A DNA stretch of 64,000 nucleotides from Gemmobacter megaterium (GCF_900156815.1 NZ_FTOT01000007.1:62001-126000), one strand, 5' to 3'. Positions 1 to 8,971 are shown, counted from the stretch's first letter. The notes: generated by a model from the letters alone, not told the origin. Numbers and translations: made by a program.

Positions 1-5
1 GATCA

Positions 6-1229
6 TCAGAACCTCCCCTGTGCAAGCTCGCGCTCCAGCGCCTTGGGGTTTTCGGCCAGCCGGTCCAGCAGATCACGCGCCAGATCGCCGACGACCACCT
101 CCTCCAGCCCCTTCATCAGACCCATGACGATGGCATCGGCCAGCGCCTTGCCGCCCACCTTGGGCTGGACAAAGGTCTGGAACCAGTCATCTTCGGTCGG
201 CCCCGACAGAACCGTCAGCAGCCGCACACCGCCCTGCGCCAAATCGGCGCGCAGAGCCTGGCCAAAGGCCAGGGCTGCGGCATGGGCCGCAGCATAGCCC
301 GCCAGGACGGGCGGATGCGCCCGGCCAAAGACCGACCCTACATTGACCCAGGCGACGGCACCCCCGTCCCCATCGGCGCCACGTCCGGCCATGGCCGGCC
401 CGAACACCCGTGCCAGCCGCATCAACCCAAAGGCGACCACTTCCATCGCCTGTCGGGCATCTGCGGCAGCCGTAGGGGCGCCAAGGCCGCCGGGCCGCGG
501 CCAATCGGCAGTGTTGATCAGGATTTCCACCTTGCCGCCAATGTCGCGGGCCAGATCCTCGACCGAACGATCACTGACCAGATCCAGCGGCAGCAGCGTC
601 ACGCCGGGAATGGTGGCAAACTCTGCCCGCGCAGGCAGCGGCTTCCAATCCTCGGGCACGCCAACGACCACTGTCTGGGCACCTGCCTTGACGAGTGCGC
701 GGGCCAGCGGCAGGGCGGCAACGTGGCGCGCATCGGTGATCAGGACGCGGCGATCACGGGGGTTCGCGGTCATCTCGTGCCATTGCGGATCAGCGGTCAT
801 ATCCTGCCCCTTCTTGGCGGCGAACAGCACCGCCTGCCCGGCGCGGTCCAGCATCAGGTTCAGCGCCACCTTGTCGCCCGGCGCGCAATCGGGGCCCAGA
901 TGCACCACCGCCTGTGGCCCGCAGTCCATTTGAACCAGCCCCACCCGCCAGGGTGCGCGCTCGCGGAAGTAAGCGTCGGCAGGAACTTCGGCCGTGGTGG
1001 CAGAGATCACACGACCCGCAGCAGGCGCGGGTTGCAGCGCCACTTCGGACAGGCAGGCCGGGCACAGTTCCGGCATCGGCCAGGCGAAGCGACCGCAGGC
1101 CGTGCAGCAGGGCAGCTCGAACCGCCCCTGTCCGGCCGCGGCCGCCAGCAGATGCGCAGCCCGCGACCGGGCGCCGGGTGGCAACAGCGGGCGGCGGGTG
1201 CGCAGCAGCGGGTTCTTCCTGGCACGCAT
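6..1229 (-). CDS. DUF35 zinc-ribbon/OB-fold protein fused to SDR-like domain
   Basis: A 407-residue cytoplasmic two-domain protein. Residues 1-135 form a DUF35 unit: a rubredoxin-like zinc ribbon with CxxC pairs at Cys42/Cys45 and Cys56/Cys59, then an OB-fold that in this family binds acyl-CoA. From about residue 157 a short-chain dehydrogenase-like Rossmann domain follows. It looks degenerate: the glycine-rich TGxxxGIG reads TDARHVAA, and the Lys of YxxxK is His316 (Tyr312 kept). DUF35 proteins are obligate partners of some thiolase-like enzymes, and one is encoded directly upstream. The two overlap as TGATG with GGAGG 8 nt before the ATG, so translation is probably coupled; I prefer this ATG over the GTG one codon earlier. 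Its own stop overlaps an ATG at 7-5, so another gene probably follows outside the window. Confidence 0.85.
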   Translation of the reverse strand: MRARKNPLLRTRRPLLPPGARSRAAHLLAAAAGQGRFELPCCTACGRFAWPMPELCPACLSEVALQPAPAAGRVISATTAEVPADAYFRERAPWRVGLVQMDCGPQAVVHLGPDCAPGDKVALNLMLDRAGQAVLFAAKKGQDMTADPQWHEMTANPRDRRVLITDARHVAALPLARALVKAGAQTVVVGVPEDWKPLPARAEFATIPGVTLLPLDLVSDRSVEDLARDIGGKVEILINTADWPRPGGLGAPTAAADARQAMEVVAFGLMRLARVFGPAMAGRGADGDGGAVAWVNVGSVFGRAHPPVLAGYAAAHAAALAFGQALRADLAQGGVRLLTVLSGPTEDDWFQTFVQPKVGGKALADAIVMGLMKGLEEVVVGDLARDLLDRLAENPKALERELAQGRF

Positions 1230-2392
1230 CACGCTGCCTCCAGCACAACGGCGCCAGACCCAAGGCCCCGGTCGAAATTGATCATGCCGAACCCCATCGC
1301 CAGGGCGCGCTGTGCCCCCGGAACCTGTCGCGCCCCTGCGGCGCCGGTCAACTGCCGGATGTTTTCCACCAGCCCGATATGCCCACCTGCACAGCCCGCC
1401 TGCCCGGCCGACAACTGCCCGCCGCTGGTATTGTGCGGCAGATCGCCGGTGACGGTAAAATCATGGGCGTTCAAGAATTCCGGCAGGCCCTTGGGTGTGC
1501 AAAAACCAAGGTCGGCAAACTGCATCGCGCTGATCACCGGGTAATCGTCATAGGTCTGCACCAGATCCACCGCGCCCGGCGCCACGCCCGCCATCGCCCA
1601 CAGATCGGCAACGTCGCGCTGCCAGCCGCCGCGCAACATGACCGGATCGTCGGGATAGCCATTGTGCCGTTCGATCGCCGCAGTCAGCCGGACAAAGCGC
1701 AGGCCCTGAGCGCGCGCAGTGTCCTCGCGCATCACAAGAAATCCTTCGGCCCCGGCACAGGGCATCACGCAGTCGAACAGATGGATCGGCGGCGCAATGG
1801 GACGGGAGTTCAGGTAATCGTCCAGGCTGAGCGGCTTTTTCATCAGCGCCGCCGGATTCTTCAGCGCATTGGCCCGCTGCGCCACGGCCAGCCGCCCTAT
1901 ATCGGCACGGGTCAGGCCGGTTTCGGCCATATAGGCTTGGGCGATCAGGGCGAACGACACATTCGGCCCGCCCGCGCCATAGGGATAGACGGCATCCTGC
2001 GAAAAGCGCGAGAAATTCTCCAGCCCCTGACGGAAACTCTGGGGGGCATTGGTATCGGCGGCGATACAGGCAACCACATCGGCATCGCCTGCCTGCACCA
2101 GCCGTGCGGCCCGGCGCAGGCCCGCCACCCCCGCCACCCCGCCCAGCGGCAGGAAATCCAGAAACCGCGGCGACAGGCCGAAATGCTGGGTCAGGCCGAT
2201 GGCACTGTCCGGCGCCATGGAAAAGCTGGCCAGCGAGAAGCCGTCGAAATCACGGTGTGACAGGCCAGAGGCCTGCGCAAGCGCCGCAAGGGCCTTGCCT
2301 GCCCACCATTGGGCCGGACGGGTGGAAAACCGGGCATAGGGCACCGTCACCGGCGCCGCCAGAACCACCCCGTCATAGCCCTTGCGCGCCAT
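1229..2392 (-). CDS. thiolase-like protein lacking the catalytic Cys (SCP-x/Ltp2-type)
   Basis: A 387-residue thiolase-fold protein of the SCP2/lipid-transfer type. The nucleophile elbow, normally C-A-S-G, reads GGVAG at 84-88 with no Cys. The HDCF motif is YDDY at 281-284, and the C-terminal GHPxGATG is GQAGCAGG at 330-337. It therefore cannot do classical Cys-based thiolysis. Ltp2-type retro-aldolases of steroid side-chain degradation also lack the Cys, use tyrosines and need a DUF35 partner; the next gene encodes such a partner. By inference this is a C-C-cleaving aldolase or a non-canonical thiolase acting on a CoA thioester. I start at the ATG 16 nt after the ligase stop codon, preceded by a G-rich stretch; an in-frame extension upstream lies inside the ligase gene and is not used. 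Confidence 0.85.
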   Translation of the reverse strand: MARKGYDGVVLAAPVTVPYARFSTRPAQWWAGKALAALAQASGLSHRDFDGFSLASFSMAPDSAIGLTQHFGLSPRFLDFLPLGGVAGVAGLRRAARLVQAGDADVVACIAADTNAPQSFRQGLENFSRFSQDAVYPYGAGGPNVSFALIAQAYMAETGLTRADIGRLAVAQRANALKNPAALMKKPLSLDDYLNSRPIAPPIHLFDCVMPCAGAEGFLVMREDTARAQGLRFVRLTAAIERHNGYPDDPVMLRGGWQRDVADLWAMAGVAPGAVDLVQTYDDYPVISAMQFADLGFCTPKGLPEFLNAHDFTVTGDLPHNTSGGQLSAGQAGCAGGHIGLVENIRQLTGAAGARQVPGAQRALAMGFGMINFDRGLGSGAVVLEAA

Positions 2393-2408
2393 CGCCCCCA
2401 CCCTCTTG

Positions 2409-4010
2409 CTAGTGCGCCTTGCGCAGCGCACCCTTGGTGCGCCGCAGGTCCAGCGCGCGCCCGTCAGAGACCGCTGCCTCGGCATCGGACTTGATCTGAC
2501 CGCGTTGCAGCTTTTGCGTCGAACTGACCGGAAGCGCCTCGGCATACAGCACGTAGCCCGGCAGCTTGTGATAGGACAGCCGATCGGCGACCCGTTCCAG
2601 CAGGGCAGCCGCATCGGGGCTTTCGTCTGCGGGCACGATAAAGGCAAACACTTCCTCGTCGCGCACGGGATCGGACACGGGCGTCACGGCCACGGCCTTG
2701 ACTGCGGGATCTGCGGCCAGCGCCGCCTCGACCTCCAGCGCCGAGATATTTTCGCCCGAGCGACGGATGATGCTTTTCTTGCGGTCCACGAAATACAGCA
2801 GCCCGGCCGCGTCGGCGGCAACGATGTCGCCGGTATGGAACCAGCCCCCGCGCCATGCCTCCTCTGTCGCCTCGGGGTTGCCCAGATAGCCCGAAAAGAA
2901 GCCGCGTCGCGGATCGGCCCCCGCCGACCGAACCAGAAGCTCTCCGGCCTGACCAAGGGGCAGATCCTCGTCGGCATCGTTCACGATGCGCCATTCCATC
3001 CCGGCACGCGGCCGACCGATGCAACGCCGACCCGGTTCGTAGGAGACGCCCGCCGTATCGGTCACGCCTGACCCGCCGGTTTCGGTCATCGCCCAACCCT
3101 CGATGATCGGCAGATTGAACCGCGCCTCGAAGTCGATCTTGTGCTGGGCATCGACGCCGGGGCCAAAGGTGAACCGCGCCCGGTGCCGGGTGTCGTCGGG
3201 CGTCGCCGGGCGCTGCAACAGGATCGCGGGGATGACGCCAAGCGAATGCACGATGGTCGCGCCGCTGTCGGCAATGGTTGCCCACCAGCGATCCGGGTGG
3301 AAACGGTCCAGCGGCACGATGGCCCCGCCGATCAGCATCATCCCGACCGCCGTGCAGCCCAGTGCATTCATGTGAAAGAACGGCAGCGGGGTCAGCGAAA
3401 CCTCGGCATCTGGCGTCATGGCGCCCAGACCGGGCATAGAGACATACCATTCCGCCACATTCAGGAAGTAATGGTTCGACAGGATGCAGGCCTTGGGCAT
3501 ACCTGTGCTGCCCGATGTGAACAACAGCGCGGCTTCGTCCTCAGGATGGCCGCCATCCGGCACCCGGATGGCACGGGCGGCAGGCGGCGGCGCGTCGGGG
3601 CTGGCCACCGGAATACCCTCGGGCACACCCGCAAGCAGGGTATCAAAGCCCGGAACCGCAATCACGGCCTCGGCGACCGAGACCGTCATCTGGTGGCGCA
3701 ACTCGTCCGGGCGCATATCGCTGTTCAGCGGCACGATGGACGCGCCGATGGCATTCAGCGCCAGCCAATGCAGCAAGAACTCGGGGCGGTTCTGCATCAG
3801 CAGCGCCAGCCGTGACCCACGGCCATAGCCCGCCGCCACATAGGCCGCCCGCAAGGCCGCCACATCGGCAGCCGCCTCGCCATAGCTGATACGAAAGCCT
3901 TCGGGCGCCCAGGGCAACCGGGCCGAAGCGGGCGCCAGCGCAAAGGTCAGATCGGGGCGGCGGGCCGCCGTACGGGCGAACGCCTGATACGGTGATGAAA
4001 CCTGTGCCAT
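2409..4010 (-). CDS. AMP-forming acyl-CoA ligase (ANL superfamily)
   Basis: A 533-residue acid-CoA ligase that makes an acyl-adenylate from ATP and then the CoA thioester. The P-loop TSGSTGMPK lies at 165-173, and the GENIS hinge motif and C-terminal TQKLQRG lysine motif are present. It somewhat resembles crotonobetaine/carnitine-CoA ligases, but the substrate cannot be read from sequence. It is first in an operon with the thiolase-like protein and the DUF35-SDR fusion, so it probably activates the acid those proteins process. The start is the ATG with AGGGGGCG about 8 nt upstream; a longer in-frame extension would run into the LysR promoter. Divergent from the LysR gene, which probably regulates it. 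Confidence 0.88.
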   Translation of the reverse strand: MAQVSSPYQAFARTAARRPDLTFALAPASARLPWAPEGFRISYGEAAADVAALRAAYVAAGYGRGSRLALLMQNRPEFLLHWLALNAIGASIVPLNSDMRPDELRHQMTVSVAEAVIAVPGFDTLLAGVPEGIPVASPDAPPPAARAIRVPDGGHPEDEAALLFTSGSTGMPKACILSNHYFLNVAEWYVSMPGLGAMTPDAEVSLTPLPFFHMNALGCTAVGMMLIGGAIVPLDRFHPDRWWATIADSGATIVHSLGVIPAILLQRPATPDDTRHRARFTFGPGVDAQHKIDFEARFNLPIIEGWAMTETGGSGVTDTAGVSYEPGRRCIGRPRAGMEWRIVNDADEDLPLGQAGELLVRSAGADPRRGFFSGYLGNPEATEEAWRGGWFHTGDIVAADAAGLLYFVDRKKSIIRRSGENISALEVEAALAADPAVKAVAVTPVSDPVRDEEVFAFIVPADESPDAAALLERVADRLSYHKLPGYVLYAEALPVSSTQKLQRGQIKSDAEAAVSDGRALDLRRTKGALRKAH

Positions 4011-4089
4011 TGCGACCGCCCCCTGATGCTTTCGTAAGGTCAGGCTACGCGCCGCCCGGCAGTGTTTCCAATTCAAAACGTTTGCAGGA

Positions 4090-4110
4090 TTGATACCGAT
4101 TTGTTATCAA
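4090..4110. promoter_or_regulatory. perfect inverted repeat, candidate LysR operator
   Basis: TTGATA, nine bases, TATCAA, in the 105-bp gap between the divergent ligase and LysR genes. It contains the T-N11-A type symmetry typical of LysR binding sites and lies 5 bp before the LysR ATG, as expected for autoregulation. Confidence 0.5.
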
Positions 4111-4115
4111 ACTCC

Positions 4116-5018
4116 ATGGAGCTAAGACAGATCCAGTATTTCATCGCCATTGCCGAGGCCGAGCACTTTGGCCGCGCTGCCCAGCGTCTGCGCATTGCCC
4201 AGCCCGCGCTGAGCCGGCAGATGAAGCTGCTGGAGACCGAACTGGGAATAGATCTGTTCGAGCGCCTGCCGCGCGGGGTTCGCCTGACACCGGCAGGCCG
4301 CACCTTCCTGAACGAAATCAGGGGATTGAACGGGCTGATCGCCCGCGCCATCAGCGCCGCGCGCGCATCGGCGGCCGGGCAGTTTGGCACCTTGCGGCTA
4401 AGCTTCATCGAAGCGGCCGCCTGGCAGGGGCTGCTGCCCGATGCGATCCGCAGATTCCGCGCCGAATATCCGGGGATCGAACTGGCCTTGCTTGCGATGT
4501 CCACGTCCGAGCAACTCGCCGCGCTGCGCCAACGCCAGACCGACGCCGCGCTGGTCTACAACCCCGAACCTGCGGACGATCTGGCAGCGACACCGCTGGT
4601 TCATCATCCGGCCATACTGGCCGTGCCGGTCGAATCGCCCCTTGCCGCGCGCGCGACGGTATCCATCGCGGACCTGGCGGGTGAGCGGCTGATCGGCTTT
4701 CAACGCCGGGGCAGCCCCAAGTTCTTTGACGATATTCAAGCCGCGTTCCGCCGCGCGGGGGTAGCGCCGCGCTATGTGGTGGAACTGATGGCGGAAACCG
4801 AGATTCTGGCACTGGTCAGCGCTGGCGCCGGCTGCGCGCTCGCCAATTCGCAGCAGGTGTGGCGCCCGCCGCATGGTGTGCGGTTTGTCGAGATCCGGGA
4901 TCTCGATGTCAGCCTGCAACTGTCGCTTGTGCACCGGCGCGGCGATGCCCCGCCTGCCTTGGTCCACTTCACCGCAATTCTGACCGAACTCGCAGCAAGC
5001 CAGACTCTTCAGGCTTGA
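4116..5018 (+). CDS. LysR-family transcriptional regulator
   Basis: A 300-residue LysR regulator. The N-terminal winged helix is intact (ELRQIQYFIAIAE to about residue 60, with AQPALSRQ as recognition helix), followed by a two-lobed periplasmic-binding-protein-like effector domain from about residue 90. The start is set at MELRQIQYF, the normal family N-terminus; an upstream in-frame ATG would add 18 unusual residues. It is divergent from the CoA ligase-thiolase-DUF35 operon, the standard arrangement for a LysR activator and its target. The inducer is not evident. Confidence 0.93.
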   Translation: MELRQIQYFIAIAEAEHFGRAAQRLRIAQPALSRQMKLLETELGIDLFERLPRGVRLTPAGRTFLNEIRGLNGLIARAISAARASAAGQFGTLRLSFIEAAAWQGLLPDAIRRFRAEYPGIELALLAMSTSEQLAALRQRQTDAALVYNPEPADDLAATPLVHHPAILAVPVESPLAARATVSIADLAGERLIGFQRRGSPKFFDDIQAAFRRAGVAPRYVVELMAETEILALVSAGAGCALANSQQVWRPPHGVRFVEIRDLDVSLQLSLVHRRGDAPPALVHFTAILTELAASQTLQA

Positions 5019-5067
5019 AACATCCCGGTGACGCGCGCACCTTGCCAAGACAAGAACGGAGAGTTCC

Positions 5068-6009
5068 ATGGCCACGATGATGCGCGCAGCCCGGTATGTC
5101 CAACACGGCGGGCCCGAGGTGATTTCGGTTGATCAGATCCCTGTGCCGGAACCTGCCAAGGGTCAGGTGCTGGTGGAAATGGTCGCGGCCAGCGTGGCCC
5201 CGCTGGACTGGAAGATGCGGGCCGGTCTGCTGCAACAGCACTTCACCCTGAGCTTTCCCAAGACTCCCGGCCGCGATGGCGCCGGGCGGGTCGTGGCATG
5301 TGGACCGGGCATTTCGCGGCTGGCGCCCGGCGACCGGGTCGCCGTCATGGCGCCGCCCGCCGGTCAGGCCGGAACCCATGCGGAATTCGTCCTGGCCGAT
5401 GCGGATCTGGTGGTTCCGCTGCCGGACGAACTGGACTTTGATGCCGCTGCCGCGCTGGTCAATGCCGGGCTGTCCGCCTGGATCGCCGTGATGCGCACGG
5501 CACAGGTGCGGTCAGGTCAGCGTGTTCTGGTGCAATCGGGCGCGGGGGCGGTTGGCGGGCTGATCGTACAAATGTGCGCGCATCTGGGCGCCGAGGTCAC
5601 AGCGACCTGTCGCGCCGCGAATGCAGACTATGTGCGCGGGCTCGGGGCCGCGCATGTGATCGCCTATGACGGACCTGCCAGTGCCGATGTGCCGCCGCAG
5701 GATGTGGTCTTTGACCTCATGGGGGGGGCAGTCCATGATGCCTGCTATGCAATGCTGACGCCGGGTGGGCATCTGGTGTGGCTGACCGCCGCAACGATCA
5801 CCGACCGAAGCACCGAATTCGGCGTGCGCGTCACACGCGCGATGATCACCGACGATGCCGATGTGGTGTCAGAGGTGATGTCACTTGCCGCACGCGGCGT
5901 GCTGCGGGCCCAGATCGCCGACATCCTGCCATTGGATCAGGCCGCCGAAGCGCAGCGCCGCCTTGCCGCAGGCGAAGTCACACGGGGGCGGCTGATCCTT
6001 CGGACGTGA
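5068..6009 (+). CDS. NADP-dependent oxidoreductase, quinone-reductase-type MDR
   Basis: A 313-residue zinc-free medium-chain dehydrogenase/reductase. The GroES-like half contains GRDGAGRVV; the Rossmann half has the cofactor motif SGAGAVGG near residue 160. No catalytic or structural zinc Cys ligands are seen, as in quinone oxidoreductases, which reduce quinones or enones with NADPH. GGAG precedes the ATG. It lies 49 bp after the LysR gene on the same strand. Its last 32 bp overlap the end of the convergent GntR gene. Substrate unknown. Confidence 0.88.
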   Translation: MATMMRAARYVQHGGPEVISVDQIPVPEPAKGQVLVEMVAASVAPLDWKMRAGLLQQHFTLSFPKTPGRDGAGRVVACGPGISRLAPGDRVAVMAPPAGQAGTHAEFVLADADLVVPLPDELDFDAAAALVNAGLSAWIAVMRTAQVRSGQRVLVQSGAGAVGGLIVQMCAHLGAEVTATCRAANADYVRGLGAAHVIAYDGPASADVPPQDVVFDLMGGAVHDACYAMLTPGGHLVWLTAATITDRSTEFGVRVTRAMITDDADVVSEVMSLAARGVLRAQIADILPLDQAAEAQRRLAAGEVTRGRLILRT

Positions 6010-6691
6010 GAGCGGGTTTCGACCGCCTGCGGGGGCGGGGCGGGCCCTCGGGCGGGGGCAGACGCGCCGCCAGCTCGGTCTCGGTGCGGCGGTAATGCGC
6101 TGTCAGCAGATCCACCGCGCGCGTGGCATCACGGGCCAGCACAGCCTCGGCAATCGCCCGATGTTCAGCCGCCAGATCGCGTGTCCCGTCGCGTGCCTCG
6201 ACCGTCAGGGCATGAAAGCGGAACCTCTCTGATTCCGAATAGAGTTTCTCGAACAGATCCAGCAGCCAGCGCGACCCGCTGGCTGCCACAAGCGCGTGAT
6301 GAAAACGGTGGTGCAATCGTTCCAGCCGGTCGGCATCGGGTCGCGCGGCCCCCTCCAGCAGATCCTGCAAGGCGGTTCGCACCGCGTCTGCCCAATCCTC
6401 GTCGCCCCGCGCAATGGAACGGACCAGCGCCTGTGTCTCGATGAGGATACGGGTATCGGTGGTGTCGGTCAGTTCGTCCACAGTCAGCGGCGCCACAAAG
6501 AACCCGCGCAACGAGATGGCCGTGACAAGGCGTTCGGATTGCAGCCGGTTCAACGCCTCTCGCAGCGGCGACATGCCCATGCCGTACCGATCACACAGAA
6601 ACGCCATGCGCAGCGGCATTCCCGGTGCCAGTGCGCCCGAGATGATATCGCGCCGCAAGGCGGCATGAGCGGAATCTGCAAGCGTTTTCAT
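5978..6691 (-). CDS. GntR-family transcriptional regulator (FCD type)
   Basis: A 237-residue regulator with an N-terminal GntR winged helix (LRRDIISGALAPGMPL, then MSPLREALNRLQSERLV) and a helical C-terminal FCD effector domain, whose Asp/His metal-binding positions fit HHRFHHAL and the later AEHRAI. FadR/FCD regulators usually respond to organic acids. I start at MKTLADSA; an in-frame extension of 27 residues upstream looks non-coding. The C-terminus is rich in Pro and Arg and overlaps the convergent oxidoreductase gene by 32 bp. No obvious target is adjacent. Confidence 0.9.
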   Translation of the reverse strand: MKTLADSAHAALRRDIISGALAPGMPLRMAFLCDRYGMGMSPLREALNRLQSERLVTAISLRGFFVAPLTVDELTDTTDTRILIETQALVRSIARGDEDWADAVRTALQDLLEGAARPDADRLERLHHRFHHALVAASGSRWLLDLFEKLYSESERFRFHALTVEARDGTRDLAAEHRAIAEAVLARDATRAVDLLTAHYRRTETELAARLPPPEGPPRPRRRSKPALTSEGSAAPV

Positions 6692-6797
6692 TGGCGATAT
6701 CTGAAATCCTGTTGCCGTCGCGCCACTGTGCCAAAGACGGTGGCCGGATGCAAAGCCCCTGCCGCAGCGCATCTGGTGGCGTCGGATGCCTCCGGCG

Positions 6798-6819
6798 GGG
6801 GTATTTGGGGCAAGATGAA
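6798..6819 (-). repeat. 22-bp 3'-end element, copy A
   Basis: Read on the minus strand this is TTCATCTTGCC, two variable bases, AAATACCCC. It begins 11 nt after the stop codon of the glycosyltransferase gene and is followed by G/C-rich sequence. Two further copies match at 20 of 22 positions. Confidence 0.75.
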
Positions 6820-6830
6820 CGACGCCGGGG

Positions 6831-7751
6831 TCATGCGGGGATCAGCGAGGGAAAGCGCGCGGCGACCTTGGCGCGCAACCCGAGATCCGCCTCGCGCAGC
6901 AGACCATGCCCGGCAAGGGCGAGGACAAGATCCGGGCGGGCCTGCTGAACCCGGTCATAGAACAGATCAATTCCCGCATCATTGGCGCCTTGCAGCCACG
7001 CCTGCATGGCCGGGCGGTACTGATACGCGCCCTTGGACAAGCGATAGGGCAGGCGCGCCTTCCACAATTCTGCATCCTGGGCATGGAAGTGCAACAGCGC
7101 AAGGTCGGGATGGAACCGGCCGCCGAACACCCAGTCGCCATCCTTCATCCGCGCGCCGTGAATTCGGGGCACCATGCCCTTGACCCCTGTGCGGAAAAAG
7201 CACTTGCCGACGATATGGCTGAGCATTCCCCTGTCCAGAAGCTGACCCAAGGGCCCGTAGAGCCGTGCCGCCAGGGCCTCGGAGTCCTCGGGCAACTGCC
7301 GGCGAAAGGCGCGCGCGGTGAAGATGTCATCGGCCAGGGCGGGGTCGTGCAGGGCCTCCCACGGTTCGGCACGCAGGATCAAGCGGTCAGCCGGCTGATC
7401 TGCAAGGACATCGGCCACGGGGACATCGGCCAGAAGGAATTCGTCCACGTCAATATGCGCGATCCAGTCCACGCGGGCCTTGCGCAGAATACGGCCAATG
7501 TTCTTGACCTGCCGGACCTGATGGGTGTCGGGGCGCTCGCCCGCAAGATCGCGCCAGTATCCGTCATCGCAGCGGATGACGGTCACGCGGTGCTGCCCGG
7601 TCAGCAGATCGGCCGCCGGATCGGCCGGGTCATCGAAATGCAGCCAGATGCGCTGCGCGCCAAGGTCTAGGTGATGCGCGGCAAAGGCCAGAACCTGCTC
7701 GACCGGAGCCTTGACGGTCGCCGCGACCCCCCAGCGGGGAAGGCGGGCCAT
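6831..7751 (-). CDS. glycosyltransferase, family 2-like
   Basis: A 306-residue protein of the Glyco_tranf_2_4 type. The fold begins with VAATVKAPVEQVLAFAAHH, matching the first strand and helix of this group, and a DxD-like metal/nucleotide-sugar motif (HIDVDEFL) lies at 101-103. No signal peptide or membrane segment is seen, so it is probably cytoplasmic and makes surface glycans. I use the ATG that overlaps the transglycosylase stop as TGATG; a GTG lies one codon earlier. Donor and acceptor are unknown. Confidence 0.85.
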   Translation of the reverse strand: MARLPRWGVAATVKAPVEQVLAFAAHHLDLGAQRIWLHFDDPADPAADLLTGQHRVTVIRCDDGYWRDLAGERPDTHQVRQVKNIGRILRKARVDWIAHIDVDEFLLADVPVADVLADQPADRLILRAEPWEALHDPALADDIFTARAFRRQLPEDSEALAARLYGPLGQLLDRGMLSHIVGKCFFRTGVKGMVPRIHGARMKDGDWVFGGRFHPDLALLHFHAQDAELWKARLPYRLSKGAYQYRPAMQAWLQGANDAGIDLFYDRVQQARPDLVLALAGHGLLREADLGLRAKVAARFPSLIPA

Positions 7752-8914
7752 CACAACTGCCCCAGCAGGGCAACCGTCGGCCAGGCATCGGCGGGCAGGC
7801 CCAGGCGGCTCTGTTCCTTCTGGACCGCGATCCGGGTCATTGCGCCCAGAATCCCGTCAACCCCACCGACATCATGCCCGCGCGCCTGCAATCTGCGCTG
7901 CAAGGTCTGCATCTGCTCGGTGGACAGCGCCGCGTCCGGCGTTCCAGGGCGAAACACCGGCGCGCCTTCGATGCGGGTGGCGAAATAGGCCGCCGTCGTG
8001 ACGTAAACGAAGCTCTGGTTCCATTCGAACAGGGTCTGGAAATTCGGATAGGCCATGAACGCCGGCCCTTTGCGCCCTTGTGGCAGCAGGACCGATCCGG
8101 GGAGCCCCAGGGCCAATTCTCCTGTACGCGCCCGAACGCCCATGGCGGCCCATTGCGCGGTGGGCAGGGCCTTGTCCACGCCCGTCTGCGCCCAATCCAG
8201 AGTCTCGGGCACGGTGATCTCCTGCAACCACGGCTCGCCTGAGCGCCAACCGTGATGGCGCAGCATGTTCGCACCCGACAGGATCGCATCGGGGACCGAG
8301 GTTTTCAGCGACACCTTTCCATCGCCATCGCCATCGACGCCCCGTTCGAGAATATCGACCGGCAGCATCTGGACCATACCGATCTCGCCCGCCCAGGCGC
8401 CGGTCGTCGTTGCCGGATCCATCCCGCCCTGTTCCCAAAGCCGCAGCGCCGCCAGCGTCTGCGGTCGGAACAGCGCCGGGCGCCGGCAATCATGCGACAG
8501 GGTGACCAGGGCGTTCAGCGTGTTGAAATTTCCCTGATACCCGCCAAAATCGGTTTCAAAGGCCCAGAATGCCAGCAGGATGCCACGCGGAATGCCATAT
8601 TCGGCCTCGGCCCGGTCGAACAGCGCCTTGTGCTCGCGGCCCTTGGCGGCGGCGGTATCGGCCCGGTTCTGGCTGATCAAGTTGCGGGAAAACTCGGTAA
8701 AGGTCCTGCGGAACACCCCTTGCGCACGATCGGCCGCCAGAACCCTGGGATCCGGTACGGCAGAGCGGAAGAACCGATCGACCTGCGCGGGGGAATGGCC
8801 ATTCGCAATGGCTTCGGCCTTCACGCCATCAAGCCAGGGACCGAACGCCCCACCGCAAGGCACCTCGGCCAGAGCCGGGCTGGCGGCAAGCATCAGGGCA
8901 AGGATCAGGCGCAT
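7751..8914 (-). CDS. lytic murein transglycosylase (MltB/SLT_2 family)
   Basis: A 387-residue exported enzyme. Residues 1-16 are a signal peptide ending ALA. The SLT_2 domain carries the catalytic Glu120 in WAFETDFGG, plus the family motif GAWAGEIGMVQMLP. Residues ~330-385 are a peptidoglycan-binding domain of the type with repeating helices (MQTLQRRLQARG). It cleaves the MurNAc-GlcNAc bond to give 1,6-anhydro ends in the periplasm. GGAGA lies 6 nt before the ATG. The following glycosyltransferase overlaps its stop, so the two are co-transcribed. Confidence 0.93.
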   Translation of the reverse strand: MRLILALMLAASPALAEVPCGGAFGPWLDGVKAEAIANGHSPAQVDRFFRSAVPDPRVLAADRAQGVFRRTFTEFSRNLISQNRADTAAAKGREHKALFDRAEAEYGIPRGILLAFWAFETDFGGYQGNFNTLNALVTLSHDCRRPALFRPQTLAALRLWEQGGMDPATTTGAWAGEIGMVQMLPVDILERGVDGDGDGKVSLKTSVPDAILSGANMLRHHGWRSGEPWLQEITVPETLDWAQTGVDKALPTAQWAAMGVRARTGELALGLPGSVLLPQGRKGPAFMAYPNFQTLFEWNQSFVYVTTAAYFATRIEGAPVFRPGTPDAALSTEQMQTLQRRLQARGHDVGGVDGILGAMTRIAVQKEQSRLGLPADAWPTVALLGQL

Positions 8915-8971
8915 GGGCGTCTCCGCGAAGGTCGGGGCAGCATAGCCGGTCAGCCGCAGGGGAAAAGGGCA

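Noticed and set aside
914-2260. Long plus-strand reading frame
   Set aside because: Antisense to the thiolase-like and DUF35-SDR genes; Arg/His/Gln-rich composition typical of shadow frames in GC-rich DNA.
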